DNA from: Inhella proteolytica | Lineage (GTDB): Bacteria; Pseudomonadota; Gammaproteobacteria; Burkholderiales; Burkholderiaceae_C | NCBI RefSeq assembly: GCF_016093275.1 | Contig: NZ_JAEDAK010000004.1 | Span: 62,001-126,000 of the forward strand | DNA: 64,000 nucleotides | Direction: 5' to 3' | Shown here: piece after piece, positions 51,476 to 61,853 of the stretch | Layout: each line of letters starts with the position of its first letter | How positions within the stretch are numbered: the stretch's first letter is position 1 | Notes under the pieces: model-generated | The model's database searches: none | Seen by the model: the letters and a program-made list of their open reading frames with translations, nothing else | Told to the model about the DNA's origin: nothing | Program-made: the position numbers and the translations under genes

Positions 51476-52667
51476 AGCGCGCGACACCAGCCTGGTGCTG
51501 CGCCTGGGCACGGCACAGACCCTGGCCTGGGCTTCCAGCTACTACCTGCCGGCGATGCTGGCGCAGCCGATGGCGCGCGAGCTCGGCCTGGCCACCGGCT
51601 GGGTGTACGGCGCGTTCTCGCTCGCTCTGGTGGTCTCGGCCCTGGTGGGGCCGCGCGCCGGGCATTGGATCGACCGCCACGGCGGCCGCCCCGTGCTGGC
51701 CACCAGCAGCCTGCTGTTCGCGCTGGCGCTGGCCGTGCTGGCGCTGGCGCCGAACGCCGCCCTGCTGCTGCTGGGCTGGGCGCTGCTGGGCCTGGCCATG
51801 GGCAGCGGCCTGTACGAGGCCGCCTTCGCCGCCCTCGTCTACCTGAAGGGCCCGCAGGCGCGCAGCGCCATCACCGGCATCACGCTGATTGCCGGCTTTG
51901 CCAGCACCGTGGGCTGGCCACTCAGCGCCGCGCTGGAACAGACCCTGGGCTGGCGCGCCGCCGTGGGCGGCTGGGCGGCGCTGCACCTGCTGCTGGGCCT
52001 GCCACTGAACCTGAGCCTGCCGCGCGGCCATGCAGCCGGTGTGGCCGATGTGGCTGCCCAGGCCGCCGCGCCCCCCCGGCCGCTGGAGCCGACCGCAGCG
52101 CCCGAACCCGCAGCGGAAGGCGGCCGGCTGATGCTCGCCCTCCTCGCCTTCGTGTTCGCCGCCACCTGGTTCATCAGCACCGCCATTGCCGTGCACCTGC
52201 CCGTGCTGCTGATGGCCAGCGGCGCCCCGCTGGCTGCGGCAGTGGCGGCCGGTGCGCTGGTGGGGCCGGCGCAGGTGGGCGGCCGCGTGCTGGAGTTCCT
52301 GGGCCTGCGCCGCCAGCACCCGCTGCGCACCGCGCGCTGGGCCGCCGCGGCGCACCCGCTGGGCGCGCTGGCGCTGCTGCTGCTGGGGCCGGCGGCAGCC
52401 CCGGCCTTTGCGCTGCTGCATGGCGCGGGCAACGGCATCCTCACCATCGCCAAGGGCACGCTGCCCCTGGCCCTGTTCGGCCCGGCCGGCTACGGGCGCC
52501 GCCAGGGCTGGCTGATGCTGCCCGCCCGCCTGGCCCAGGCCGCCGCGCCGCTGGCCTTCGGGCTGGCGCTGCAGGCCTGGGGTGTGCACAGCCTGTGGTT
52601 GTGCATCGGTCTGGCCGGGGCGGCGCTGGCAGCGCTGGCGTGGATCCGGCCGCCGCCGGGGGGCTGA
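51468..52667 (+). CDS. MFS transporter, probable arsenite/antimonite efflux (ArsK-like)
   Basis: The start is GTG at 51468, overlapping the flavoprotein gene by 8 bases; 399 residues with 12 predicted helices. The MFS loop GHWIDRHGGRPVLATSS and the opening TAQTLAWASSYYLPAMLAQPMARELG are typical of the subgroup found beside arsenic flavoproteins. The assignment to the ArsK group is from context and general resemblance, not a diagnostic motif. Its overlap with the flavoprotein and the upstream operators argues for arsenic-induced export. Confidence 0.72.
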   Translation: MAEARDTSLVLRLGTAQTLAWASSYYLPAMLAQPMARELGLATGWVYGAFSLALVVSALVGPRAGHWIDRHGGRPVLATSSLLFALALAVLALAPNAALLLLGWALLGLAMGSGLYEAAFAALVYLKGPQARSAITGITLIAGFASTVGWPLSAALEQTLGWRAAVGGWAALHLLLGLPLNLSLPRGHAAGVADVAAQAAAPPRPLEPTAAPEPAAEGGRLMLALLAFVFAATWFISTAIAVHLPVLLMASGAPLAAAVAAGALVGPAQVGGRVLEFLGLRRQHPLRTARWAAAAHPLGALALLLLGPAAAPAFALLHGAGNGILTIAKGTLPLALFGPAGYGRRQGWLMLPARLAQAAAPLAFGLALQAWGVHSLWLCIGLAGAALAALAWIRPPPGG

Positions 52668-53012
52668 GAGGTTGAGAGTTTTTCGCCTCCTTCTGCAAGT
52701 CCGACTGCGGCTTTAGGCTGGAAGTGGCCGGTCGAGTGAGGCCTGGCCGTCGTCGGCTCTCGACCCTCAGGCGACTTTCACACCATCGGTGCAACTCGGC
52801 CAAGCGCGCGATACATCCGTAAGCTTGGCCTCGCATCTCCTCGCCTGGGCGAGACGGGGGCTGCAAGCCATGTGCTCCCGTCCGGGAGCCGCCGCGCGGC
52901 TGTCCGAACTCGGCTAGGAGAAGGTGCCCCAGAGGATGTTCTAGCCAGAGCTAGGAAGGCCACCTATCACCTAGGATCCAACTGACCCACCCTCAGCTTC
53001 TGCGTACCTCAA
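52668..53012. other. Gap between the arsenic cluster and a low-GC gene
   Basis: A 345-base stretch with GC lower than its left flank. It contains one small hairpin (GCTCCCG-TC-CGGGAGC, 52874-52889). I see no gene, no terminator with a T-run, and no inverted terminal repeat. It probably belongs to the same foreign segment as the next gene. Confidence 0.45.
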
Positions 53013-54407
53013 GTGGCAACTCAGCCCGCTCGTCGTTCGAATGAAGAGTTCGCTGCCGCAGCACACAAAGTGCACGGCGATGCGTATGACTACAGCCGGG
53101 TCGATTACCGGAGCAATCGCACCAATGTGACGATCGTGTGCAAGCAGCACGGCGCGTTCGAGCAGACGCCGTCCAATCACCTGAGAGGAAGGGGATGCGC
53201 GAAATGCGCAAGTGCGGCTCAGGCCTTGAAACTGCGCAAATCCGACGCGGCATTCATTGAGCAGGCTCAAGCGATCCATGGGAGCAAGTACGACTACAGC
53301 CACGTCGAGTACGCGGGCGCGCTCAAGAAGGTCTTGATCGTCTGTCGGTTGCATGGGCCGTACTTCCAGAGACCGGACTCACACCTGCATGGCCAGGGCT
53401 GCCCGAAGTGCCGCGACACACTCGCCAGCGAACGAATGCGTTGGACAACCGAGCGCTTCTGTCGGGAAGCTCGGACACGATTTGGAGAGCGATTCACTTA
53501 CGCGGGTGTCGAGTACACCGATGCATGGACGCCAGTCGCAATTGACTGTCCGGTCCATGGCGAGTTCAAGCAGGCACCGGTGACACACTTGCTGTCCAAG
53601 TACGGCTGTCCGAAGTGCGCAGTGGAAGCGACACACGCCAAAGCGAGGCTTCCAACGGAGGACTTTTTGTTGAGGGCGCACGCCGTTCATGGCAATCGCT
53701 ACGGCTACGGCGGTATCTCGGTTGTCGACTCCAAGCACAAGGTCACGATCACGTGCCACGTTCACGGTGAGTTCCGGCAGAGCCCTTCGGACCATCTGGC
53801 GGGGAAGGGTTGCCCGAAATGCGGTAACGATTCGGCTAGGAACCGACAGCGGCAGACCGTCGAACGCTTTGTCGATCGTGCACGACAGGTGCACGGTGAG
53901 AAGTACGACTACTCGCTGATCGACTACAGCACCGCCAAGAAGCCCGTGAGGATCGTGTGCCCGGTGCACGGGGTGTTTGAGCAGACACCCGACATGCACC
54001 TGAAGTCTGGCTGCCGCCGCTGTGCGGACGACGCTCTCCCTGGCGCGTACACAGAGAGGCGGTTTAGTTCGGACGGTGCACTCGAGTCATCTGTTGGAAC
54101 GCTTTACTACGTAAAACTCAGCAGCGAAAGCGAGCAATTCTTCAAGGTTGGCATTTCCAAAAACAGCGCAAGCAAGCGATTCGCCGGGTATGGCACGGGC
54201 TATGGCTACCGGATTGAAGTACTGAAGGCAAGGCAAATCGCACTTGGCAAAGCTTATGAAATCGAGCAGCGAGTGCTGAGTGAATTTGGCGCGCTCCACC
54301 GATACACCCCGAGGAACCTGAGCAAGAGTGGGCGACGGTTCGGAGGACGCACGGAGTGTTTCGACACCCCGTTGCCAGAAAGCCTTATGCAACTGTTCGA
54401 AGACTAG
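53013..54407 (+). CDS. Five zinc-knuckle repeats fused to a GIY-YIG-like domain
   Basis: From GTG at 53013 the product is 464 residues. Five repeats of about 55 residues (about 11-65, 79-133, 147-202, 217-270, 285-337) each read F-x-(R/A)-A-x-x-x-HG-x-x-Y-x-Y, then V-x-I-x-C-x-x-HG-x-F-x-Q, then HL-x-G-x-GC-x-x-C, supplying C-x2-H and C-x2-C zinc ligands (for example C43, H46, C62, C65). Residues about 360-455 resemble a GIY-YIG/T5orf172-type nuclease: GTLYYVKL, FFKVGISKNSASKRF, EIEQRVLSEF and RRFGGRTECF. Such repeat proteins occur in phages and near homing endonucleases. GC is well below the window average and no ribosome site is obvious, so transfer is likely. Confidence 0.7.
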   Translation: MATQPARRSNEEFAAAAHKVHGDAYDYSRVDYRSNRTNVTIVCKQHGAFEQTPSNHLRGRGCAKCASAAQALKLRKSDAAFIEQAQAIHGSKYDYSHVEYAGALKKVLIVCRLHGPYFQRPDSHLHGQGCPKCRDTLASERMRWTTERFCREARTRFGERFTYAGVEYTDAWTPVAIDCPVHGEFKQAPVTHLLSKYGCPKCAVEATHAKARLPTEDFLLRAHAVHGNRYGYGGISVVDSKHKVTITCHVHGEFRQSPSDHLAGKGCPKCGNDSARNRQRQTVERFVDRARQVHGEKYDYSLIDYSTAKKPVRIVCPVHGVFEQTPDMHLKSGCRRCADDALPGAYTERRFSSDGALESSVGTLYYVKLSSESEQFFKVGISKNSASKRFAGYGTGYGYRIEVLKARQIALGKAYEIEQRVLSEFGALHRYTPRNLSKSGRRFGGRTECFDTPLPESLMQLFED

Positions 54408-54485
54408 GGCCAGGGGCACGACCCGCATGCTGGAGCGGTAGTCGGCACCCACCAGGCTGCCGTGCAAGCTGTCACAGGCCACTTC

Positions 54486-55690
<1,205 letters not shown>

Positions 55691-55694
<4 letters not shown>

Positions 55695-56407
55695 GCGGGG
55701 GCCTCGCTGCGGCGGGCGCTCTGGGCTTCGTCGCGTTCCAGGCGGCCGTCGCGGAAGTGCAGCACGCGCTGCGCCCAGGCGGCCATGTCGGGCTCGTGCG
55801 TCACCATCAGCACGGTGATGCCGCGCTCGCGGTTCAGGCCCTCCAGCAGGGCCATGATCTCGGCGCCGCGCTGGCTGTCGAGGTTGCCGGTGGGCTCGTC
55901 CGCCAGCAGCACGGCGGGGGCGCTCACCAGCGCGCGCGCAATTGCCACGCGCTGCTGCTGCCCGCCGGAAAGCTCCGCCGGCGTGTGCGCCTCCAGGCCC
56001 TGCAGGCCCACGGCCGCCAGGGCCTCGCGTGCGGCACGGCGGCGTGCGGCCGCGCTTTCGCCGCGGTAGAGCAGCGGCAGCTCGACGTTTTCCTGCGCGC
56101 TGGTGCGCGCCAGCAGGTTGAAGCCCTGGAACACGAAGCCGAACCAGCGGCGCCGCAGCAGCGCGCGCTGGTCGCGGCTGAGGCCCTGCACCTCAACGCC
56201 CTGGAAGCGGTAGCTGCCGCGGCTGGGACGGTCCAGGCAGCCGAGGATGTTCATGGCGGTGGACTTGCCCGAACCGCTGGGGCCCATGATGGCCACGAAC
56301 TCGCCGGCCTGGATGCGCAGGTCCACCCCGGCCAGCGCCACCGAGGCCGCCGCGCCGCTGCCGTAGACCTTGGTGACGCCCTGCAGCTCCAGCAGCGGCG
56401 CGTTCAT
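55691..56407 (-). CDS. MacB-type ABC transporter ATP-binding protein
   Basis: The product is 238 residues. Walker A IMGPSGSGKSTAMNILGCLD, signature LSGGQQQRVAIARAL, Walker B VLLADEPTGNLD and switch His in MVTHEPDMA are complete, and VFQGFNLLARTSAQENVELP is the LolD/MacB-type Q-loop region. It drives the mechanotransmission permease encoded next. It overlaps the adaptor gene stop by four bases (ATGA). Confidence 0.93.
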
Positions 56408-57687
56408 TTCGTGGCCTGCGCCAGGCCGGTGATGACGGCCATGCCGGGCTGCAGCTGCTCGCTTTCGACCTCGGTCTGGCGCCCGTCGCTGACCCCCGGG
56501 CGCACCGGCACGGCGCGCGGCTGGCCGTCCTGCAGCACCCAGAGCTGGCGCACCTGGCGGGTGTCGGTGCCGGCCGCGCGTGAAGCCCCTGCGCGCGGCG
56601 GGCGCGGCATCAGGCGGGCCATCACGTCGCTGCCGGCGCTGGGCTTGGGCGCGGCGCCGGCCTCGGGGTTGAAGCGCAGCGCGGCATTGGGCACCAGCAG
56701 CACGTCCTGGCGCTGCGCGGTGGTCACCCAGGCGGTGGCCGTCATGCCGGGGCGCAGGCTGAGGTCGGCGTTGTCCACCGTCAGCTCGGCCAGGTAGGTG
56801 GTGACGTTGTCCTTGGTGGTGGGCCCGTAGCCCACGCGGCGCACCTGGGCCGGGTACTCGCGCTGCGGGTAGGCGCTGACGCTGAAGCGCGCCACCTGAC
56901 CTTCGCGCACTTGGCCGACGTCGGCCTCGTCGATGGCGACGTCGAGCTTCATCGAGCGCAGGTCCTCGGCCAGGGTGAAGAGGGTGACGGCCTGCAGCGA
57001 GGCGGCCACGGCGTTGCCGGGGTCCACGGCGCGCGCCAGCACCACGCCGTCGATGGGCGCGCGCAGCGCGGTCTTGCGCAGATTGCTTTCGTCCGCCCGC
57101 AGCGCGGCCTCGGCCTGCAGCACCTGGGCCTGGGCGGCCGCGGCCTGGGCCTGCGCGCGCAGCTGCGCGGCGCGCACGGCCTCCAGTTCCTGCGCAGAAG
57201 GCAGCTGCCCGCCCGAGGCCTTCTGGATGGCCAGCTGGCGCTGCAGCGCGGCCTGGGTCTCGGCCTGCGTGGCCTCGGCCTGGCGCAGGCTGGCGCGCGC
57301 CGCGGCCAGGGCGGCGCGGGCGCCGCCCACCTGCTCGCGCAAGCGCGTGCTGTCCAGCTCGGCCAGCAGCTGGCCGCGCTGCACGCGGTCGTTCAGGTCC
57401 ACCAGCACGCGCGCCACGGTGCCGGAAAGCTCGCTGCCCACATTGACCTTCTTGGTGGGCTGCACGGTGCCGGTGGCGCTGACGCTGACGGTGAGCGAGC
57501 CGCGCGTGACTTGCGCCGTCTGGTAGCGCGGCGCGGGGGCGCTGCGCGGCCACAGCCACCACGCGGCCAGCGCGCCCAGGGCCAGCACGAGCAGCAGCCC
57601 GATGAGCGCACGCGGCCCGCGGCGGGCGGGCGCGCCCAGCAGGGCGTCCAGATCGGCCGGGGGCGGAGGGGAATCGGGCTGCGGCAT
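56404..57687 (-). CDS. MacA/HlyD-family periplasmic adaptor
   Basis: From the ATG at 57685-57687 the product is 427 residues; a TTG 15 bases upstream is an alternative. One membrane anchor (about 32-50), a biotinyl-lipoyl half (GTVQPTKKVNVGSELSGTV, about 75-95), an Ala/Gln-rich coiled coil of about 100 residues, the second lipoyl half (LRAPIDGVVLARAVDPGN) and beta-barrel domains follow in order. It bridges the MacB-type pump to an outer-membrane channel, which is not encoded here. Confidence 0.9.
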   Translation of the reverse strand: MPQPDSPPPPADLDALLGAPARRGPRALIGLLLVLALGALAAWWLWPRSAPAPRYQTAQVTRGSLTVSVSATGTVQPTKKVNVGSELSGTVARVLVDLNDRVQRGQLLAELDSTRLREQVGGARAALAAARASLRQAEATQAETQAALQRQLAIQKASGGQLPSAQELEAVRAAQLRAQAQAAAAQAQVLQAEAALRADESNLRKTALRAPIDGVVLARAVDPGNAVAASLQAVTLFTLAEDLRSMKLDVAIDEADVGQVREGQVARFSVSAYPQREYPAQVRRVGYGPTTKDNVTTYLAELTVDNADLSLRPGMTATAWVTTAQRQDVLLVPNAALRFNPEAGAAPKPSAGSDVMARLMPRPPRAGASRAAGTDTRQVRQLWVLQDGQPRAVPVRPGVSDGRQTEVESEQLQPGMAVITGLAQATK

Positions 57688-57791
57688 GGCGCGAAAGCTC
57701 AACGAGGGCAGAGGAGCGATCTTGCGGGCCGCGCGGCCGCCGCGGGCTGCGCCAAATCAAAGCCGGCCGCCGGGGCAGCGGCAAGCCGGCG

Positions 57792-58646
57792 TCAGCCGCC
57801 CGTGCGCAGCTGCTCCAGGTCGAGCAGCCAGCCGCGCCAGCGCTCGCGCGCCTTCTGCCACTGCGCCGGGCTGGCCTGCTGCAGCAGCGCCGGCAGGTCG
57901 GCATAGGTGCGCTCGCGCAGGGCCTGGGTGGCGGGGCCGCGCGCCTCGGGCAGGCGGGCGCCGCCCATCAGCAGCAGGCGCGTGCCGCCCTCCAGATCGC
58001 CCGCGGCCCAGGCGCGCAGGCCCTGTTCCGTCCAGGCCTGGCGCTGTGCGCGCTCCTGCCACAGCGCGACCGGGGCCGGGCCCCAGCTCTGGGCCTGGCG
58101 CTCGGCGGCGGTGCGCAGCGGCCGCTCCAGCCGGCCCAGCCAGCGCTCCAGGCTGTCCTTCAGCGCATCGGCGCGCTGGTCGGCATCGGCTTCGTCCTGG
58201 CGCCACTCCTGCAAGTGCTCGCGGCGGCGCTCGCTGTAGTGCTGCCATTGCTCGGGCCGCAGCGTGGCCAGCCAGGGGGCGGCCAGCGGGGCGGTGCGGC
58301 GCAGGGTGCGCTGCAGGGATTCATCCAGGCGCTGCTCCAGCGCCAGCAGCTCGGCGGTGTCCACGCGGCCGTCCTCCAGGCCGCGTTCGGCGGCGTGTAG
58401 CAGCGCCTGCCAGTGCGGCAGTTCCTCGCGCCGGTGCCAGCTGTGCAGCTCGGCCAGGGCCTGGTCCAGCTGCGCGCGCTGGTGGCTGTCGAGGTCGAAC
58501 TGGCGGTCCAGCCACCAGGCCGTCAGGCGCGCGGCCTGGTTGTAGGCCAGCTCCAGGCTGGAGCAGCTGGCCAGCAGCAGGCAGGCCCCCAGCACCAGGG
58601 CCAGGCGCCGCCAGCGGGGGATGGGGCCGGGATGCGCGTGCGACAT
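57792..58646 (-). CDS. DUF6279-like lipoprotein
   Basis: The product is 284 residues. The lipobox is LLLASCSSLELAYNQA (Cys about 27), followed by helices with a WWLDRQFDLDSHQRAQLDQALAELHSWHRREELP block that matches the DUF6279 family as I know it. The function is unknown; the helical fold and lipid anchor suggest an envelope role. It is separated from the adaptor gene by 104 bp on the same strand. Confidence 0.72.
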   Translation of the reverse strand: MSHAHPGPIPRWRRLALVLGACLLLASCSSLELAYNQAARLTAWWLDRQFDLDSHQRAQLDQALAELHSWHRREELPHWQALLHAAERGLEDGRVDTAELLALEQRLDESLQRTLRRTAPLAAPWLATLRPEQWQHYSERRREHLQEWRQDEADADQRADALKDSLERWLGRLERPLRTAAERQAQSWGPAPVALWQERAQRQAWTEQGLRAWAAGDLEGGTRLLLMGGARLPEARGPATQALRERTYADLPALLQQASPAQWQKARERWRGWLLDLEQLRTGG

Positions 58647-58803
58647 GGACGGATTGCACCAGCACCCGGCCCGCCCCGCCAAGCCGTGGGGGAACCGCCC
58701 ACGCCCCGCTCATCCCCGCCTGGCGCCGCTCGGCACCCAAGTTCCCGCGCGGGGCGCCGGCTTCGAAGAATGGCGCCACTCTCACCCGAAAGCCGAACAC
58801 GCC

Positions 58804-60768
58804 ATGCCCCGCCTCCTGCTCCTGACCGCCCTGCTCGCCCTGCACCTGGGGGCGCACGCCGCCGAACCCGTGCGCCCGCAGGACGACCTCTTCCTGGCCG
58901 CCAACGGCGATTGGCTGGCCCGCACCGAGATCCCGCCCGAGCGCAGCGCGGTGTTCGGCGCCGACCTGCCCGCCGCCGTGGACGCCCGCCTGCAGGCCCT
59001 GCTGGACGACCTGCAGCGCCGGCCGGCCCGCCAGGTGCAGCCCGGCAGCCCCGAGCAGCAGCTGCGCGACTTCCACGCCGCCCTGCTGGACACCGCCGCC
59101 ATCGAGCGCGCCGGCCTGGCGCCGCTGCGCCCGCTGCTGCGTGAGATCGCCGGCCTGCGCAACGTCCGCGAGCTGGCCGCCTGGCAGGGCCGCGCGCAGG
59201 GCCGGCTGCAGACGCCGATCTGGCTCTGGGGCGGCTTTGCCGATTTCCGCGACCCCGACACCCAGCGCGTGATGGCCTGGCAGGGCGGCCTGGGCCTGCC
59301 CGACCGGGCGCATTACCTGGACGAACAACGCTTCGCCCCCGAACGCGCCGCCTACCGCCGCTACCTGACCGAGCTGGCCCGCCTGGCCGGCATGCGCGAG
59401 CCGGCCCAGCGTGCCGACCGCGTGCTGGCGCTGGAAACCCGCCTGGCCGCCGCCCACGTACCGGCCGAGCAGGCGCGCGACCCCGCCCGCATGCTCAACC
59501 CCCTGACCCCGGCCGAGCTGCAGGCTGCCGCACCGGGCTTTGACTGGCCGGCCTTTGCCGCCGCCGCCGGCCTGCCGCCCGACCAGGCCCTGATGGTGAC
59601 CCAGCGTCCCGCCGCCGTGGCCATCGCCCGGCTGCACGCCGAGCTGCCGCTGCAGGACTGGCGCGACTACCTCAGCCTGCGCAGCCTGGACGAAGCCGCC
59701 CCGGTGCTGCCGGCCGCCTTCCGCGCCGCGCACTTCGCCTTCCATGGCCAGGCCCTGGGCGGGGCGCAGCAGCCGCAGCCACGGGCCCAGCAGGCGCTGG
59801 CGGCGCTGCGCAAGGCCCTGCCCGAGCCCCTGGCGCGCCTGTACGTGCAGCAGCACTTCCCGCCCGCGCAGCGCGAGCAGGTGCAGGCCATGGTGGGGCA
59901 GATCGTGGCCGCCTACCGCGAGCTGCTGCAGGCCAATGACTGGCTCTCGCCCGCGGCCCGGCGCGAGGCCCTGGCCAAACTGGAAGGCCTGCGCGCGAAG
60001 GTGGGCCACCCGGCGCAGTGGCGCGACACCACCGCGCTGCAGGTGCGCGCCGGCGACGCCCTGGGCAACCGCCAGCGCGCCCAGCGCTTCGACTGGGAGC
60101 GCCATGCGCGCGCCAACGGCCAGCCGGTGGACCGCGCGGCCTGGGCGATGTCCCCGCTGGAGGCCAATGCCTTCTACGACCCGATGCAAAACGAGATCAA
60201 CCTGCCCGCCGCGCACCTGCAGGCGCCCTGGTTCGAGCCCGAGGGCGACGACGCCGAGCACTACGGCGCGCTGGGCGCGCTGATCGCGCACGAGATCGGC
60301 CACGCCTTCGACCCGCTGGGTGCGCAGTTCGACGCCACCGGCCGCCTGCGCCCCTGGTGGACCGAGGCCGACCGCGCCGCCTACGAGGCCCGCTGCGCCC
60401 AGCTGGTGGCGCAGGCCGAGGCCTTCGAGCCCCTGCCCGGCCAGCGCCTGAACGGCCGCCAGACCCTGGCCGAGAACGCCGCCGACCTCAGCGGCCTGCA
60501 GGCCGCCTTCACGGCCTTCCGGCGCGCCGCGCCGGGCAACGCCGAGCCGGCCGCCGCGCAGCGCTTCTTCCTGAGCTACGCGCGCAGCTGGCGCGCCAAG
60601 TTCCGCCCCGAGGCGCTGCAGCGCCAGCTGGCCGAGGAGACCCATGCGCCGCACGCCTTCCGCGCCAACGGCGCCGCGCAGAACCTGGACGCCTTCCACG
60701 AGGCCTTCGGCACCCGCGCCGGCGATCGCATGTACAAGCCGGCATCCGAACGCATCCGTCTGTGGTGA
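58804..60768 (+). CDS. M13-family metallopeptidase (neprilysin-like)
   Basis: The product is 654 residues with a signal peptide (LLLLTALLALHLGAHA). The zinc site is HEIGH (about 496-500) with the downstream Glu in ENAADLSG (about 557-564); the substrate motif NAFYDP (about 455-460) replaces the usual NAYY. It ends in RIRLW, close to the family's C-terminal Trp. M13 peptidases cut short peptides in the periplasm or outside. Its stop overlaps the sensor-kinase ATG as TGATG. Confidence 0.92.
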   Translation: MPRLLLLTALLALHLGAHAAEPVRPQDDLFLAANGDWLARTEIPPERSAVFGADLPAAVDARLQALLDDLQRRPARQVQPGSPEQQLRDFHAALLDTAAIERAGLAPLRPLLREIAGLRNVRELAAWQGRAQGRLQTPIWLWGGFADFRDPDTQRVMAWQGGLGLPDRAHYLDEQRFAPERAAYRRYLTELARLAGMREPAQRADRVLALETRLAAAHVPAEQARDPARMLNPLTPAELQAAAPGFDWPAFAAAAGLPPDQALMVTQRPAAVAIARLHAELPLQDWRDYLSLRSLDEAAPVLPAAFRAAHFAFHGQALGGAQQPQPRAQQALAALRKALPEPLARLYVQQHFPPAQREQVQAMVGQIVAAYRELLQANDWLSPAARREALAKLEGLRAKVGHPAQWRDTTALQVRAGDALGNRQRAQRFDWERHARANGQPVDRAAWAMSPLEANAFYDPMQNEINLPAAHLQAPWFEPEGDDAEHYGALGALIAHEIGHAFDPLGAQFDATGRLRPWWTEADRAAYEARCAQLVAQAEAFEPLPGQRLNGRQTLAENAADLSGLQAAFTAFRRAAPGNAEPAAAQRFFLSYARSWRAKFRPEALQRQLAEETHAPHAFRANGAAQNLDAFHEAFGTRAGDRMYKPASERIRLW

Positions 60769-61853
60769 TGAGCGCCTCCCCCACCTTCTGGCCGCGCGAG
60801 CGCGGGCTCTGGCTCTACCACCTCGGGGCCTGCGCCGCGGTGGTGGGGCTCACCCTGCTCAGCGGCCGCGCCTGGGGCCCCATCAGCACCAGCCTGCTGG
60901 CCGCCACCACGGTCTGGCCCCTGCCCTTCACCGCCGCCCTGCTGCTGCTGCGCTGGCTCTACCTGCGCCGCGATGCCGGCGCCCTGCCCATCGGCCGCCT
61001 GGTGGCCTGGACGCTGCTGGCCTGCAGCCTGGCCGGCCTGGCCGTGGCCGCGGCCGTGCAGGCCCTGGTGCTGCCGCTGACGCTGCGCGAACTGCCGCCC
61101 GGCACCGCGCCGGGGCCGCTGCTGCTGCGCTGGGTCGTCAGCGGCGGCCTGCAGGCCCAGCTCTTCCTGTGCGCCTGGGCCTTCGTGTACATCGGCATCG
61201 ACACCCAGCGCCGCGCCCGCGCCGCCGAACTGGTGGGCCTGCGCCTGAGCCACAGCCTGCGCGAGGCGCAGCTGGCCCAGCTGGCCAGCCAGCTCAATCC
61301 GCACTTCCTCTTCAACGCGCTGAACAACCTGCGCTTCGTGGTGCACGAGGACCCGCCGCGCGCCGACGCCCTGGTGCTGGCGCTCAGCCGCCTGCTGCGC
61401 CACTCGTTGCAGGGCAGCCGGCGCGACACCCTGCCGCTGGCCGAGGAGCTGGAGGCCGTGCGCGACTACCTGGCCCTGATGCGCGTGCAGCTGGAAGAGC
61501 GCCTGCGCGTGGACTGGCAGCTCGCCCCCGGCCTGGAGCAGGCCGCCGTGCCGCCGATGCTGCTGCAGCTGCTGGTGGAGAACGCCATCAAGCACGGCCT
61601 GGAGCGCCTGCCCGGCGGCGGCCGATTGCTCATCGCCCTGCATGCCGAGGGCGGCCCGCTGCAGATCCGCGTGCGCAACGACTGCCCGGCCCCGCAGGGC
61701 CCGCAGCCCGGTGGCGCGCCCGGCCTGGGCCTGGGGCTGAACAATCTGCGCCAGCGCCTGCTGCTGCTCTACGGCCCCCGCGCCCAGCTGGAGGTGCAGG
61801 CCGGCACGGGCAGCTTCGAGGTGTGCGTGCAGCTGCCCCTGGAGACCGCATGA
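60768..61853 (+). CDS. LytS-type sensor histidine kinase
   Basis: The product is 361 residues. Four hydrophobic helices (about 15-150) lead to a His_kinase domain: H-box QLNPHFLFNALNNLRF (His about 177), N-box LLVENAIKHGLERLPGGG (about 268) and G-box GLGLGLNNLRQRL. It phosphorylates the LytTR regulator encoded next, with a four-base overlap. The signal is unknown. It is coupled upstream to the M13 peptidase, so the peptidase may be its first target or signal generator. Confidence 0.92.
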   Translation: MSASPTFWPRERGLWLYHLGACAAVVGLTLLSGRAWGPISTSLLAATTVWPLPFTAALLLLRWLYLRRDAGALPIGRLVAWTLLACSLAGLAVAAAVQALVLPLTLRELPPGTAPGPLLLRWVVSGGLQAQLFLCAWAFVYIGIDTQRRARAAELVGLRLSHSLREAQLAQLASQLNPHFLFNALNNLRFVVHEDPPRADALVLALSRLLRHSLQGSRRDTLPLAEELEAVRDYLALMRVQLEERLRVDWQLAPGLEQAAVPPMLLQLLVENAIKHGLERLPGGGRLLIALHAEGGPLQIRVRNDCPAPQGPQPGGAPGLGLGLNNLRQRLLLLYGPRAQLEVQAGTGSFEVCVQLPLETA

